Origin: Moniliophthora roreri
Lineage: Eukaryota; Basidiomycota; Agaricomycetes; Agaricales; Marasmiaceae
NCBI GenBank assembly: GCA_001466705.2
Contig: LATX02000123.1
Coordinates: 620,001 to 684,000 of the forward strand
Reading direction: 5' to 3'
DNA length: 64,000 bases
Shown here one piece after another: positions 1 through 16,066 of this stretch. Below the pieces are notes generated by a model. It ran no database searches. It saw nothing but the letters and a program-made list of their open reading frames with translations, and had not been told where the DNA came from. Every line of letters starts with the position of its first letter. Position 1 is the first letter of the stretch. The position numbers and the translations under genes are program-made.

Positions 1-766
1 GCCTACACCCCTCACGTTTGCCGTGGCACCTCAAGTGGACAGACTCGTTGCTCAGGTACTGCCTTTTTTTCATTTCTACACTCCTTGGGAAGTAACCCGA
101 TTGTTTAGGCACCGACTGTGGTGATGGCGACGAAAGATACGACGGACTTTGTGACAAGGATGGTTGCGACTTCAACTCCTTCCGTATGGGAGACAAGAAT
201 TTCCTCGGTCCGGGCAAGACTGTCAACACCAACTCCAAGTTCACCGTCGTCACTCAGTTCCTTACCAACAACAACTCTACATCCGGAACCCTCACTGAGA
301 TCCGCCGTCTCTATGTCCAGAACGGTCGGGTCATTCAGAACTCCAAGACCAACATTCCGGGAATGGACGCGTTCGACTCCGTCACTGACGACTTTTGCAA
401 TGCTCAGAAGCAGGCATTCGGTGACACCAACTCCTTTGAGGACAGGGGTGGTCTTGCCGCCATGGGTAGTGCTTTCTCTAGGGGAATGGTTTTGGTCATG
501 AGTCTTTGGGACGATCATGAGGCTGAGATGTTGTGGCTCGACTCCAACTACCCTCTCGACAAGGACGCTACTACTCCAGGTTGGTTTTCGCTTGCATCGC
601 GGCAGATATGTCTTTCTAACACGCTTTTCAACTCGTAGGCGTCGCAAGAGGTACATGTTCGGCGGACAGTGGCGACCCTCAGACCGTTGAGTCTCAGCAC
701 GCCTCTGCCTCTGTAACATTCTCGAACATTAAGTTTGGGCCAATCGGATCCACTTTTGCACACTAA
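1..766 (+). CDS. GH7 cellobiohydrolase, 3' part (5' end outside window)
   Basis: Secreted glycoside hydrolase family 7 enzyme that releases cellobiose from chain ends of crystalline cellulose. The window opens inside the coding sequence, just after where the catalytic ExDxxE motif would lie ([11 protein letters not shown] is read first). Exons are 1-55, 110-579 and 639-766, joined by introns with GT..AG ends at 56-109 and 580-638. Family landmarks include [36 protein letters not shown] and the C-terminal block [13 protein letters not shown] before TAA (764-766). No linker or CBM1 follows, so the enzyme lacks a cellulose-binding module. It is very similar to the complete copy at 38269-39976 on the other strand, and the homology continues past the stop codon. 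Cellobiohydrolase rather than endoglucanase is inferred from that copy. Confidence 0.93.
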
Positions 767-1930
767 GTAAGCTGTTCTTGACTAGCGCTTGTTACTATGC
801 TGACTAGAATAATAGATGAATCAGATCTGTTGAATGTTGGGGGTGTTTGGCCTTCAAGAATTGAGAGCATTGTACACGTTAATGCATTATGCCTTAATTG
901 TACTTTTATTCCGCTTGCAAATTTTGATACCTTCTCGCGACCTGAGTGTGCCTTTGACACCATTCACGTCGTCTTTAGCGACTCCCACGTTGTCCCCTCA
1001 AGTGCAGCCGTCTCCTTACAAGCAATGGCCTACCATTGTGATTATCCTTGTCTGCGGACTCTTCGTGAAGCATTACATCCTCGGAACACAAAGTTATAGA
1101 AACATCCTCGATTCCTATCCGAGAGTTCTTCTGAATAAGATCGGGCCATCACCAAGATTCTGCCACGACCACGAACAGATACACATGTTGACATGTGTTG
1201 GAAATAGCGAGTACACGATAAAGACATGAAGATCATATCCCATCTCCTGCTGTGGTTGAACCTGCGATGCTCCATGGAAGTCCTAGCGAGCATGGTCAAA
1301 TATACCCAGTGATCCATATGGGCTTTGTCGTGATTGGCTTGTCATCGACGAGTAGACAACTTGAAAAGCGACCCGACAAATTTCCGTCCCGCTCAGGCTG
1401 ACTCCCGCAGTGCACTTTCTTCCCTGGTTGGCAAATGTCCGTTCTGAGCACTCAATTCTGGAAAGAAAGAAAGGCTGATGTGAATATCAAAACTTCTCGC
1501 CGCGCCCAGCTTCTGATAACCTGAATTTCGTAGCAACCTATCCTATATGTCAGTTACTGCTGAAACAGACGTCAAATACTTGTATTTCCTAGTCACTCCT
1601 TCGAAACCGTTATAGAGTGGCTGATCGTAGCTTCCGACCTCTATTATGTGATGCTTCTTTCAGCTATACATGCGTAGTTCTTAAGTCAAAGGCGCTGTAG
1701 TGGGTCAGTGACTGTACCGCATATGTATATAATTTTTTGCCTTTCGGGTTGTGTCCGAAATGGCCGAGAACATGCGCGTCTTTCGGCCGATTCATTTCTC
1801 GTCTCTTCATTCAATGTACTTCGGCTCCACTATCATCACCGGCCTGTTCGTCGAAGCGACCTATGTATAACTCACACTAGCGGAGGTCCTCCTCATTACC
1901 TAACTAGCTCAAAGGACGCAAGAAGGGTCA
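767..1930. other. Intergenic; 3' flank shared with the inverted GH7 copy
   Basis: No supportable gene. The first ~110 bases after the GH7 stop align by eye with the 3' flank of the copy at 38269-39976: both start GTAAG, then share TTGACTAGCGC and AATGTTGGGG. A second block around 1345-1465 (CGACGAGTAGACAACTTGAA; CCGTTCTGAGCACTCAATT) matches the reverse complement of 37790-37970. Between the blocks the two flanks differ by an indel of about 275 bases. The remainder up to the next start codon shows only short unrelated open frames. Confidence 0.75.
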
Positions 1931-3038
1931 ATGAATGACTCACAGCCTTATAAGGTGGCTTTCTTGGGTCCTTTGGGCACTTATTCGCATCAGGTATGAT
2001 CTTGAATATTTGGAGAGTACCTTTTCAAGCTGAAACGAACATTGAAATCCGTAGGTGGCCTATGAGCAATTCAAGGATTTGGTTGAGTATCGGGAGAAAG
2101 GCAGCATTTCTGGTGCATAATTCTATCTATTTCTTGAACAAAGTATTTATTAATTTCTCCCATAGCTGTATTTGAATCGCTAGGTGAAGTCGACTTTGGT
2201 ATAATACCGCAAGAAAACACGATTTTCGGCCCTGTGGTTGAGACGTATGATGCTTTGCGGCATATCCAGGATGGATTCATATGTGGAGAGGCGACCCTCG
2301 AAGTCCAGCATTGTCTTGTCGTTCGAGAGGGAGTACGACTTTCAGAGATAGAATGTGTTATGAGCCATGAACAGGTGCGAATCCACCTTCCTCGACGGAG
2401 GTACGATTAACACCTTTGATCAGGCGCTCGGTCAATGCAGAGGTTTTATCGCGAACAATCTGCCTCATGCTGCTACAAGAAAGATGGCCTCGACTGCTGC
2501 AGCCGCGAAAGCACTCCTCTCGTCACCAGCAAACCATGCCGCTATTTGCTCCAAGATTTGTATCAAGATGTTTGAAGGCTTAGAAGTGCTGCATGAGGGA
2601 ATTCAGGATGAGCATTGTGGGTGCCGTTTACCTTGCTAAAAATAACATCTCATTTCATTCTTAGCGAATTACACTCGTTTTTATATCATTGCGAGGAGCC
2701 CAAAGATCCACCTCCCTGTCCTGGAGGCACACCACCCTAAGAAGGCGTTAATCCGAATCGAATCAGGTTCTCAGAAGGCCAACGGGCACTCCAAACCTTC
2801 TCATGTCAATATCGCTACTTTGATCTCAGTACTACGACTTCGTATTGAGCGAATAGACCGCCGACCTGCACTGGATGGTGTACCCTTCAATAACGTATAT
2901 ATTGTGGAAGTGGAAAAAGAGTCGGAGGCTGGTCCAAATGGGGGGCTAGATAGCCCGACGTGGAAGGAACAGGTGGAAGATGCACAGAGACGCATTCGAG
3001 ACAGTGGTGGTGAAGCGCGACTGCTTGGTTTATGGTGA
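1931..3038 (+). CDS. PHA2: Prephenate dehydratase
   Basis: Converts prephenate to phenylpyruvate by decarboxylation and dehydration, the committed step of phenylalanine synthesis; cytosolic. Five exons give 298 aa: 1931-1993, 2055-2112, 2166-2374, 2424-2616 and 2665-3038, all in phase with GT..AG introns of 48-61 nt. The N-terminus KVAFLGPLGTYSHQ is the PDT hallmark; IIPQENTIFGPVVETYD, MSHEQALGQCRGF and the catalytic Thr in NYTRFYII follow in family order. The C-terminal third is an ACT-like allosteric domain ending RIERIDRRP and NNVYIVEVE; the usual ESRP effector motif reads as a variant (IDRRP). The start is the first ATG, 8 codons before the conserved block. It is convergent with the P-type ATPase gene, about 225 bp away. 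Confidence 0.95.
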
Positions 3039-3263
3039 CCACCGGATACAACTCACTTTGACACGATGTGCACAACGCGCCGAGCATGTTACCATTCTAT
3101 AGACTAGTAATTCAATACATCTATTAGCGATCGTGAATGGTACGTGCAGCCAAAGTACTAAATAATTCTTCTGTGTCATTGCGGCATAAGATTCGTTCCG
3201 AGATAGTGAATAGTGGTAAGATAGTATGTGCATGTGTATGAGGAATAAAATGCAAGTCGTAAT

Positions 3264-7825
<4,562 letters not shown>

Positions 7826-10800
7826 AATAATGATGGGATGAAGGGAAAGGGAGGATCCCTAGGCAGAAAAGAATAGAAATGAGGGATATAAATCACAATA
7901 GGAACTATGTAACTTAGCACAGATTGAAATCGGCAACAACGGTTTACTTGATTGGTTCCGCTTGGTGCAGATACCCGCCAACGAACGGCCAAAAGCCCTC
8001 GTTGGCATGGCTTCTCCCACGCAATGGCGTGAAATGTATTTTTGCGCATGTAGCATACACCAGCTGAGTCGATTCAACGCCACGGACCCATTCAGCTCTA
8101 GGTTTATCTCCAGACCTCATTACTGCAGGAACATGTTATTACGTAGAGAGCCTAAAGCTATCAGACCTTGAAACTTGCCAAAACGAAACCAGACTTCCAG
8201 TTTAAATTGCGATCGAGAATCCGAAAAATGGAAAGGTTTAGCCTGCTAGTTCACGGTGCTCGGAAAGAGGCATCATTCCGGGCCTGTTCAGACTGCTATC
8301 CTATTGCACTTGATCCCTGTCCAAGCATGGGATGTAAGGCACTTGTAGCACATAGGAGTCCGATCTGATTTCGTGACTCCAGAGCTCGAGCCTCTGTCAT
8401 CGTCGGCGAAAGATGTGTGGCGGCGGTCAGCTAAACTTAGCTGAGGCTGAACGTTCGTTGAACATCACGGAAGGAAAACAAAAGTCGTGCCTATCACGTG
8501 CCAACCCGTAACCAGATATCGCGCCTCGACCCCCCATCTCGACTGACTCTGAAACTCTCTGTAGGACGTCTCTCACAGTCTGGTCGATGGTCAGTTCTTA
8601 TCGGCCAGTACTGCTCTCAATATTAACCGTTCTAAACAAACATAACATGTCAATGTCGAATTCCAGCTCCAAATGGATCCCGAGAAGAATGGCCTGATCG
8701 GCGATAACTACCTGGCGAGGAGAAATGAAGGAGCGAATGCTGTTGAGGTGTGTGAGTGATCATTCCTTTCGAATCCTTGTATGTATTCGATTCTTCGACA
8801 TCTGATAGATAAGTTCAGTCCTTCGGGAGAAAGACCGTCTTCTTCCGCAAATCTTTTAATGACACGTCAAACGATCCTTGCTGAGGTGATCGAAGCCTCA
8901 TGTTTCCCCACAAACACCAAGATAATGCCAGGATAGCATAATTATCGACCCCACTCAACGTTCTACCCACAGGAAACTGTCAGTCAGTCTTCGCAGGGAC
9001 TGACATATTGAACTTCTTGCTCATAGTCCTCTCAAATCCGCCTCGGAAATGAGAGATTGGAATCCCTTTTTCCATGGCTTCACCCATATTCCACAGCCTT
9101 ATGGCTATCGGTAGCGCCACAATACATAAGAAGGCTCTAGGAATCATGATAAAGGTAGATTACACGATTATGTTCCAAACTAAGCTAACTTTGACATCAA
9201 TAGCGCTACATAGTGCGTTCACCGCGTAGCCCGAGGCCGCTTGTTCAGCAAAGAGCTAGCCTAAATGTTGTGCTTATCGCCAGGCGCAACTCGGTCGGTC
9301 CATTCTTCCAGTACCAACTGTATCTCCGCACCTCTTGGCACGTTAGAGTCGAAAGACCGTTCCTAAGCTCTCGCTTCATAGCTTCGCCACCATCGCGCGC
9401 TTATGACTCCATAAGCATCTGACGGATTGTGAGATCATCCATCGCGTTCTTTGCTCATTCAAGGAGTCAACAGACCTCCTACCATCTCTAGTTTGACTTC
9501 CGGTGTATTCTTGCTCAGCTCGGCCCCCTGATTCTGCGTCCCTGTCTTCGGCTCTCCTCTCCTTTCCTCGTCGATACTCAATTGGTACTACACCAGCATG
9601 TGATTCGCAGATGCTCAACGTTCTTTCACATTGAACCTGCAGCGATGGCCCACCGAATCGATAAAGGCCAAGTGTATTTACACAATAGATGCTGAGAGTG
9701 TGATGTCTATTCGAATGTGAGCATTCCAATCCTATAGATTGTGGTATGTTTTCACCTGATGAGACACAGCCAGAGTCACTGCTTCTGTCTGAAACGATCG
9801 AGCCGTTAGCAACCAGGATGCGCGATCTTTTCGGGGAACAAAATATTCGGCATGCACAGATCGTTTGTGTAGCATGTGCTACGCACACGACCTGTCTATC
9901 GGCATTCATCCTGCATAGCGGGACGGATGTTAACGGATCGAACGCCAATTATTTTTCCTGCTCAGAGCAACGGACCCTGAAAGCAACGGAGGACTTCTAC
10001 CGTTCGGACACTTTGGGTCTCATCCCCGTTTGAGTTTCGGACAAAAGCTGCGGCTGGAGGGTGTCGAATATCCCTGCGACAAGCCCGACTGTCAGGCGGT
10101 CGTAATCGAAAAGACGGTGGTTGGCAGCTAATTTCGATGATTCGCAAGTAATTCTGGGCTTGTGGTTGGGTTTAGGGCGAAAATTTCGATTCTTTTGGAT
10201 ATCGACGGGCCGCGGCGTTCTCTGACCATCAGGATCCGTTTGGAATTCGGACATTTTTGCCCATTCAGCCAAATGGCGCACAGGCACTTGATATTCATTT
10301 TATCGATTGGATCGATACAACGTTCCGCTTCCGGTCCATCATGATAAAGCTGGAGGTGTGCGCCCACAAAAGTACAAGTTCACTCGCATTATAAATATTC
10401 TGAGCTGGTCCAGTCTTCAATGTAATACAAAGTATTAGAAGCTAGATAAATGATAGAATGAGTCTTTTGTGCGACACTCACCGGGTTACATGATGTCGAC
10501 GCGCGACGCGTCTCCTGGGGTACATCCCCCGCAATTCCAGTATGTTATAAATGTATTGAATCGCTATAAGCATTATATTATATGATCAAATGCTTAATAC
10601 TTCTGGCCACGACGGACACTGAAGACAAAGAGCAAACCAGGGTCGTTTGAAAGTCAGACATTTTTGGCAAATATTCGACCCGCAGGGTGTTGGACAAAAA
10701 GGATGGTCTGGACGAAATCAAGGACGAACAGCCTCTGCTGGGGGCCTCCGCCATATTACGTTTGATTTGACTTTCGCCCCTTTTGGCAGCCCCCCAAAAA

Positions 10801-11335
10801 TTCCCCGGGGTTCTGACTCTGATCTATGATGTCCTGGGTCTCTGAACTCGTCTTCAAGATTCTGGGGCTATATTTTACATCTTGGGTGTTATCGCGTCGA
10901 TGCGTGCCCTGGATACCGCAGCAAAAGCATACTTCACACCGGAAACCCAAGAGCCTAAAAATCTAACAAAAGCAAGAAGTCTCCAGCTTTCTGATTTGCC
11001 TGGCGGCCTTCCCAGAGTGAACAGGAATGAGGGTGCGAAACATTATTATACCTTGCGTTTCCTTCAAAAGGAAACACAGCCGGTCTGTCACTTTTTTTCT
11101 CGGATTTCCTCTGATTTCTTGCGTCGTCGTCTTCTCGTTTTCTACGCGCTTCGTTCTCAGACTTTCCCTATTCTATCAAATCTATAGTTATGGAGGTGGG
11201 CTATCGCAGCTACTAGCGCGACAGGACGCGTTTTTGATTCTGCCTCCGAGATACCGGGATTGTCGCAGCGCAATCGGGATTCACCTCTTTCCATGCCATT
11301 CGGACTACTATGTAATTGTTTATATCCCCCCTGGA
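7826..11335. other. Gene-poor interval
   Basis: About 3.5 kb with no gene I can defend. It holds the ATPase 5' region (to about 8100). At 8672 there is an ATG opening a clean 25-codon stretch (MDPEKNGLIGDNYLARRNEG...) followed by a good donor GTGTGTGAGT, but the next plausible exon (reading VLREKDRLLPQIF from about 8819) stops at once, so this may be an abandoned first exon. The ORFs around 9213, 9376-9948, 9746 and 9997-10367 overlap on both strands, lack splice-linked partners and resemble no family known to me. CpG is normal here, so it is not the same kind of sequence as 14.7-16.1 kb. Confidence 0.5.
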
Positions 11336-11348
11336 CATATAAAAAGGG
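11336..11348 (+). promoter_or_regulatory. TATA box of the double-psi barrel gene
   Basis: CATATAAAAAGGG lies about 140 bases upstream of the ATG at 11488, with a pyrimidine-rich stretch after it, a usual core-promoter layout for a strongly expressed fungal secreted protein gene. Confidence 0.55.
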
Positions 11349-11487
11349 TGCCGTTTCGTCCAGTCGACCCCCATTCCATTCAGATTCACCTGTAACTCGC
11401 CGTTGGTTGGACCACCCCTTTCAACCTTTACACGGAGATTCGTGTCGTATCACACTCTAGTGTCTCTGAACGTGTGGCTTGAAAAAA

Positions 11488-12131
11488 ATGGTCCACTGCT
11501 TGAACTTTGCTTTTCTTTTTCTATTTGCTCTCTTATCTGTTGTTCTTTCCGCACCCGTTCCAGATCTCCAACCGCGAGCGCTCTCTAAGCGTGGCTACTC
11601 CGGCAGGGTAAGTACTTCTTCAATGACTTGATACATACTGCTAATGACATGAACCTTTATAGGCTACATACTTCTATGGTACTATCATACTGGGTTTCCA
11701 ATAAGCAAATCAGTCACTGACAAACACACCTGTAGTTGGTTTGGGCAACTGTGGCGACACCAATGTTGACGCCGATATAGTTGTTGCTCTCGCTACGAGC
11801 ACCTACAACAATGGTGCTCATTGCAATCAAGTATGTTCAATACCAACGTTTTACACATCTACTGATGAGGCTCGTGCTTTGTAGCAAGTTAAGATCACCG
11901 ACTCCAAGGGCACTGTTCAATATGCTACCGTGAAAGACTCCTGTTCCACTTGCGCTGAGGGCGATCTCGGTAATTTGGTTTACATTTCAGTAATGGAACG
12001 TGTATAACTGACGACAACATGCTTTAGATATGTCGCCAAGTCTTTTCCAATTGTTCAACAGTCTCGACACCGGCGTGTTCCCGATGTCCTGGGAGTTCGT
12101 TGATAGCAGCTCAAACAAAGACTGCAATTAA
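11488..12131 (+). CDS. Small secreted double-psi beta-barrel protein (RlpA/expansin-like)
   Basis: 139-aa protein of the fungal family often annotated as RlpA-like or riboflavin-aldehyde-forming-enzyme-like. Five exons: 11488-11607, 11663-11678 (a 16-nt microexon), 11736-11830, 11885-11969 and 12028-12131; phases close exactly. A hydrophobic signal peptide (LNFAFLFLFALLSVVLSAP) is followed by a short propeptide ending SKR, a likely Kex2 site. The mature domain has the family landmarks ATYFYVGLGNCGDTN, four further Cys residues (HCNQ, DSCSTC, DCN) and DMSPSLFQLFNSLDTGVF. Such proteins are secreted, single-domain barrels. Activity is not established for most of them, so wall-loosening or oxidase function should not be assumed. 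Confidence 0.92.
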
Positions 12132-12563
12132 AAAATTGGATATGGCTAGTTTCACTATTCCTCCCTTTCTTTCTCTCTCATAGTCTAGTAAAGGCTGCGT
12201 TTCCTGTATCTTATGGCCTTTCCATTCCGGCATTTGCTGTTGGCTATCTAGTGGAATAGACTGATTGATTCTTTTTACATTCTACCTGCCATCGCATTTC
12301 GGCGATTCGCTCAAACTTGAATACTCCGACAGGTTTACTTGGAGCCAATAGCAGGGACTTGAAGCTTGAAGCTTGCATTCTTGTAACCGTAGTGTACTCA
12401 ATCATATATAATTGGCTCTTTTGATCCAGATCGCCCTCAAGATGCGAGAAACACAACTTCAGCTGAGGGCATGCGCCTGTTGACCAGCGCTAAATCACTA
12501 AATGGACGTTGTCCGCTTTTACTCCGCTCTACTATAACGGAAACACGAGGTGAAAAATTTCTG

Positions 12564-14261
12564 ATGGACAGCGAAGCGAACCAAATAACGAAATTCTTGC
12601 CCTCCCCACTCATGGACTGCCCCCCCACTCACTTTCGGGGAACCAGCGACGATTCTCGGATGGTCTGCGCCCAACTTTCTCAGGAATTGGCCGCTTTAGA
12701 TGCTGAATTCGAGCAGTTGCATGCCACGTTGATCCATGTTGCCCAAAAGAGGGAGGAGCTTCGACAAAAGTACCAGACCGCCCGCGCTCCCTTATCTGTT
12801 GTTCGAAATCTCCCCACCGAGGTGTGTTTTGATTCCTAGGTCGCTGTATAAATTCGTGAAAGAACACCTTCCGAATAGGTGTTACAAAGCATTTTCAATT
12901 ACTATCTTCCACCGTTCTCCGTCGCTCGCGCCTCTGAAGGGCCCCTTTTGTTGGGGCGGATATGCAAGAAGTGGAGAAGCGTAGCATTGGGGACCCCGGA
13001 GCTATGGACATCGATTCACATTGTTGTACCAGTAGCAGAATATCCTTCTGACCGGAACATTGCTGGCAAATGCCGGGATTTACGAGAGGGAGTAGAGACG
13101 TGGTTGTCGAGGACTGGGAATCTTCCCTTGAGGATATCTGTCTATTTCAATGCGCGGGAACAGGATGCGCGGCTGCTAGGAGAGGCAGCCAAGATGGTGG
13201 AAATCCTCATTCCTTACTTGAAGCGGTGCAGCTACATCCGGCTGGACCTCCCTCTACAATGCTTACAGCCGCTTAATGACATTCCCGGGAGAGAATTCCA
13301 ACAACTAGAGACGGCACTAGTCAAGTTGAAAGATCCGTTCTCCCTCTCGGAACCCTCCAACCTCTCGCATGGAAACCCTGTATCCTTCCTTTCCGACAGC
13401 CCTAGACTTTGCAGTCTCTGTTTACGAGACGATCGTCCCAGCCGATACCTACGTCCAACCGTCAATTGGAGCAGCTTGAAGGACCTGTCCTTAAAACTCG
13501 TGGGTAGCCGACCAGTCGAATTGTTCAACATCATCTCCCAATTTACTAACCTACGTGCATTCGAGCTTATCGTGTGCTACGTTGACCGTCATTCCGGACC
13601 TCCATCGCCACCTCCCGAGCAGCACTACACACTTCCCCACTTACACGACCTCACCGTCTCCGTCCCGTGCGATTTCATTCATGAGATCTTTAATATCCTC
13701 ATTCTACCTTCCCTACAAAAGCTCCACCTAGAGAATCATCAATGTGTCTCATTCGCAGATGCATTCACCTCTATCAAGGATCTATGCTTACGATCCTCAA
13801 ATTCCCTTCATAAACTCACACTTAATCTCACTTCTGACTCGTTCAAGCCCATGGCTCCCTTCTTGGAACTCCTACGTACAGTTCCATCTCTAATGGAGCT
13901 TGACGTTGCCGGATACGAAATGGAGAATGCGGAGTATGACGAGTTCTTCGAAGCCCTGGTATTGAAGGCGGACGGCATGGACAGCATCCCATGCCCAAAT
14001 CTGAGGAAACTCGTGATCCCAGACTCTACAGCCAGTGACGAAGGAAAGTTGGTGGAGTTTGTGTCGTCCCGGTGTGAAGTGAAGGCCTCGTGTCCAGTTG
14101 CCGCATGGGATTCGGTACGAATTTCCACGTACAGGAAAACGTTGCAGACCGCATTGCTGGCATACAAGGGCCAGGTAGAGGTGGATCTGAGGACTCATTG
14201 GTATAACAACCACCGAATGGGACTACCTATCTCTTTTGATGTGTTTGATGAACCCTTGTAG
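12564..14261 (+). CDS. F-box protein of the mushroom-expanded type
   Basis: Probable substrate receptor of an SCF ubiquitin ligase. Two exons, 12564-12821 and 12879-14261, give 546 aa; the intron interrupts the F-box exactly between NLPTE and VLQSIFNYYLPP. An N-terminal coiled coil (LSQELAALDAEFEQLHATLI and on) precedes the F-box, whose second helix region reads LLGRICKKWRSVALGTPELW. The rest is leucine-rich, with irregular repeats such as LKDLSLKL, LRAFELIV, LQKLHLEN and LMELDVAGYE. This architecture is typical of very large agaricomycete F-box families. A start further upstream (12471) is also open, but 12564 gives the more usual N-terminus. The 430 bp separating it from the preceding gene hold nothing recognisable. 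Confidence 0.85.
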
Positions 14262-14689
14262 ACTCAATTAGATGTCGATCTTTCTATCCTTTATAGAATA
14301 AACATACCCTGTAGACTCAGCTTTTACCCCATCAACAATAGTTCGACTCGGAGTGAGAAATCATGCATTAATCAACTTTCGCGGCAGAAGCGATCGTTAA
14401 GAGATAACATTTGAGTAAAGTATGACACAATAATAAACAAAGGAATCAATATGTGCATACTACCCAATTCCGGCATCGTGCAGGGTAAGTAAATAGGACC
14501 GATTGGAGAAGCAAGGTCCTTATGTGAACTAGATCCTCGAAGACATTCGTTGTATTCTGATAATACAGGTCCGGGTTTGTCTTTATCTGCTAATCTTTTC
14601 CTTATATGGAAGCTATAGCTGGGTGGGAAAGTTGTGGTCTGATAGATGTTGATAGATTGTTTTGTTCGGCTCGTTCAACGCACATTCAG
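14262..14689. other. 3' region of the F-box gene, no gene seen
   Basis: Ordinary CpG-containing, slightly AT-rich sequence with no usable reading frame. It ends where the CpG-free block begins, shortly after GTTCGGCTCGTTCAACGCAC. Confidence 0.5.
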
Positions 14690-15362
14690 CTTTGCTCTCA
14701 TTATGGTCAAAAATTCCAAGTTTTCACAAAACCACAATGCCAGCAACAGAATAATAATCACCATTAGAACCTAATGGCCCACTGCAGCAAGTACCAAAGT
14801 GGTCCACTGGGTATGGTCTGGAGCCATTTCCAGCCAACAGTAAAGACATCTATGAGGATTCATGCATTAGCAGTGTACAAGAGGGCTTGGATCAGATATC
14901 AGCTTGCTCTTTCAAATGCCCAGAAGTGCTGAAGTGTCTGTAGTCAGGAGCAGATCATATATTCTGGTTCTCACTAATAATTCCTCAGAGCACATACATG
15001 AGTCTGCCTTGATTTCCAAGGGGGCTTTGAATAGCTGAGTTCAGCAAAGTCATGACAGATGAAGAAGCCAGCAGACTTGAAATTGACCAGTACAGACAAG
15101 TGTGCACCCTGATGGTGTGAGGGAGCTGTAATGCAAGTCTTTCAAGCCTTTATAGATAGAATAAATCAGAACAAAGAGCCACAGGGCAAGCAAACATGCC
15201 TTCATTTAACAGAGAGTCACTTATTTCTTTTCAACTCACTTGAATATTAAGATAGCAATGACACCTGCCTGAGACTTGAGAATCTACCAGAACTCAAGCA
15301 ATATGGCAACTCATAAATAGCACCTGAGGAATATTTCAAGTCATCAGATGATGATCCAGAGC

Positions 15363-15367
15363 TAGTA
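15363..15367. repeat. Target-site duplication, left copy
   Basis: TAGTA directly before the LTR; repeated at 15712-15716 directly after it. Five base pairs is the usual length for Ty3/gypsy and Ty1/copia integrases. Confidence 0.8.
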
Positions 15368-15711
15368 TGTTATGATCCAGGCTCCATTTCACCATAATTC
15401 CACATCCGAAGTATGCAAGTATCATATCCCTTACTTCCTTTATCCCTTCTTTGTCTGCATTATCCATGCACTTTCCACTAATGCCTAATTCACTCACACT
15501 CACCATGTTTCATACTCATTTCATTCATATTTGATATCCTAGCTACAGTATTTAAGAACATTGTAATCACCTTATTCCTTAGTTGAATCAACTCCTTTTC
15601 ATTCCCCTTTGTTTCTCTTCAGTTCCTCTCAACAAACCTCATAACCTCATCTTCAGCCCTTAGCAGAGGCCTGGACCCTTTACCATCTCACAGACTGGTC
15701 TGACCCTCACA
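15368..15711. mobile_element. Solo LTR of an LTR retrotransposon
   Basis: A 344-bp unit that starts TGTTATGATCC and ends CCCTCACA, giving TGT...ACA termini, between two copies of TAGTA. Inside, TATTTAAGAACATTG (about 15549) resembles an LTR TATA region. No gag-pol reading frame or second LTR lies next to it, so it is most likely the product of recombination between two LTRs that removed the internal part. Orientation is not certain; if the TATA-like element is real, transcription would run on the + strand. It contains a single CpG. Confidence 0.82.
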
Positions 15712-15716
15712 TAGTA
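15712..15716. repeat. Target-site duplication, right copy
   Basis: TAGTA immediately 3' of the LTR terminus CTCACA, identical to 15363-15367. Confidence 0.8.
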
Positions 15717-16066
15717 CCCACAGAAGAGAGGCTCCTGGCAAGTCACTGATGACAACTGTTCAGCCTGTATGATGGTGGATTAGTTTATCTTGACAATTAT
15801 TGATATGCAGGTAGAGTGGCACAACTGTAGTACATGATAGCATCACAAGGAGCTACAGGGAGCCTATCAGTCAAAGATACTTATTGAGGTAAAGCATGTT
15901 AGCTTACACAAGCCAGTAATAGAAATCTTGAATTGGCAAAAGTTACTTGTTTGTAATGGCTGAGGCCAAGTCACTACTAGTGCATTTGAAGTATTGAATT
16001 GGCAGAGTCTTGAAATCTAGCTTTCAAGATAGATGCTGCATAGGGGCTAGAATATTGAGATTAAAA

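Larger units (their letters stand above)
14690..16066. other. CpG-erased block, probable remnant of a methylated transposon
   Basis: Over about 1.38 kb I find one CpG dinucleotide (15407, within the LTR), whereas flanking sequence has several per 60-base line. TG and CA dinucleotides are abundant and no long reading frame survives. This is the footprint expected from 5-methylcytosine deamination at CpG (or an RIP-like process targeting CpG) acting on a repeat. The block contains a solo LTR at 15368-15711. Sequence on both sides of the LTR is also CpG-free, so the LTR appears inserted in an already silenced element or region. The identity of the outer element cannot be read. Confidence 0.75.

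Noticed and set aside
9376..10367. Several 60-190 aa ORFs in both strands
   Set aside because: Mutually overlapping, no introns linking them, no recognisable motifs.
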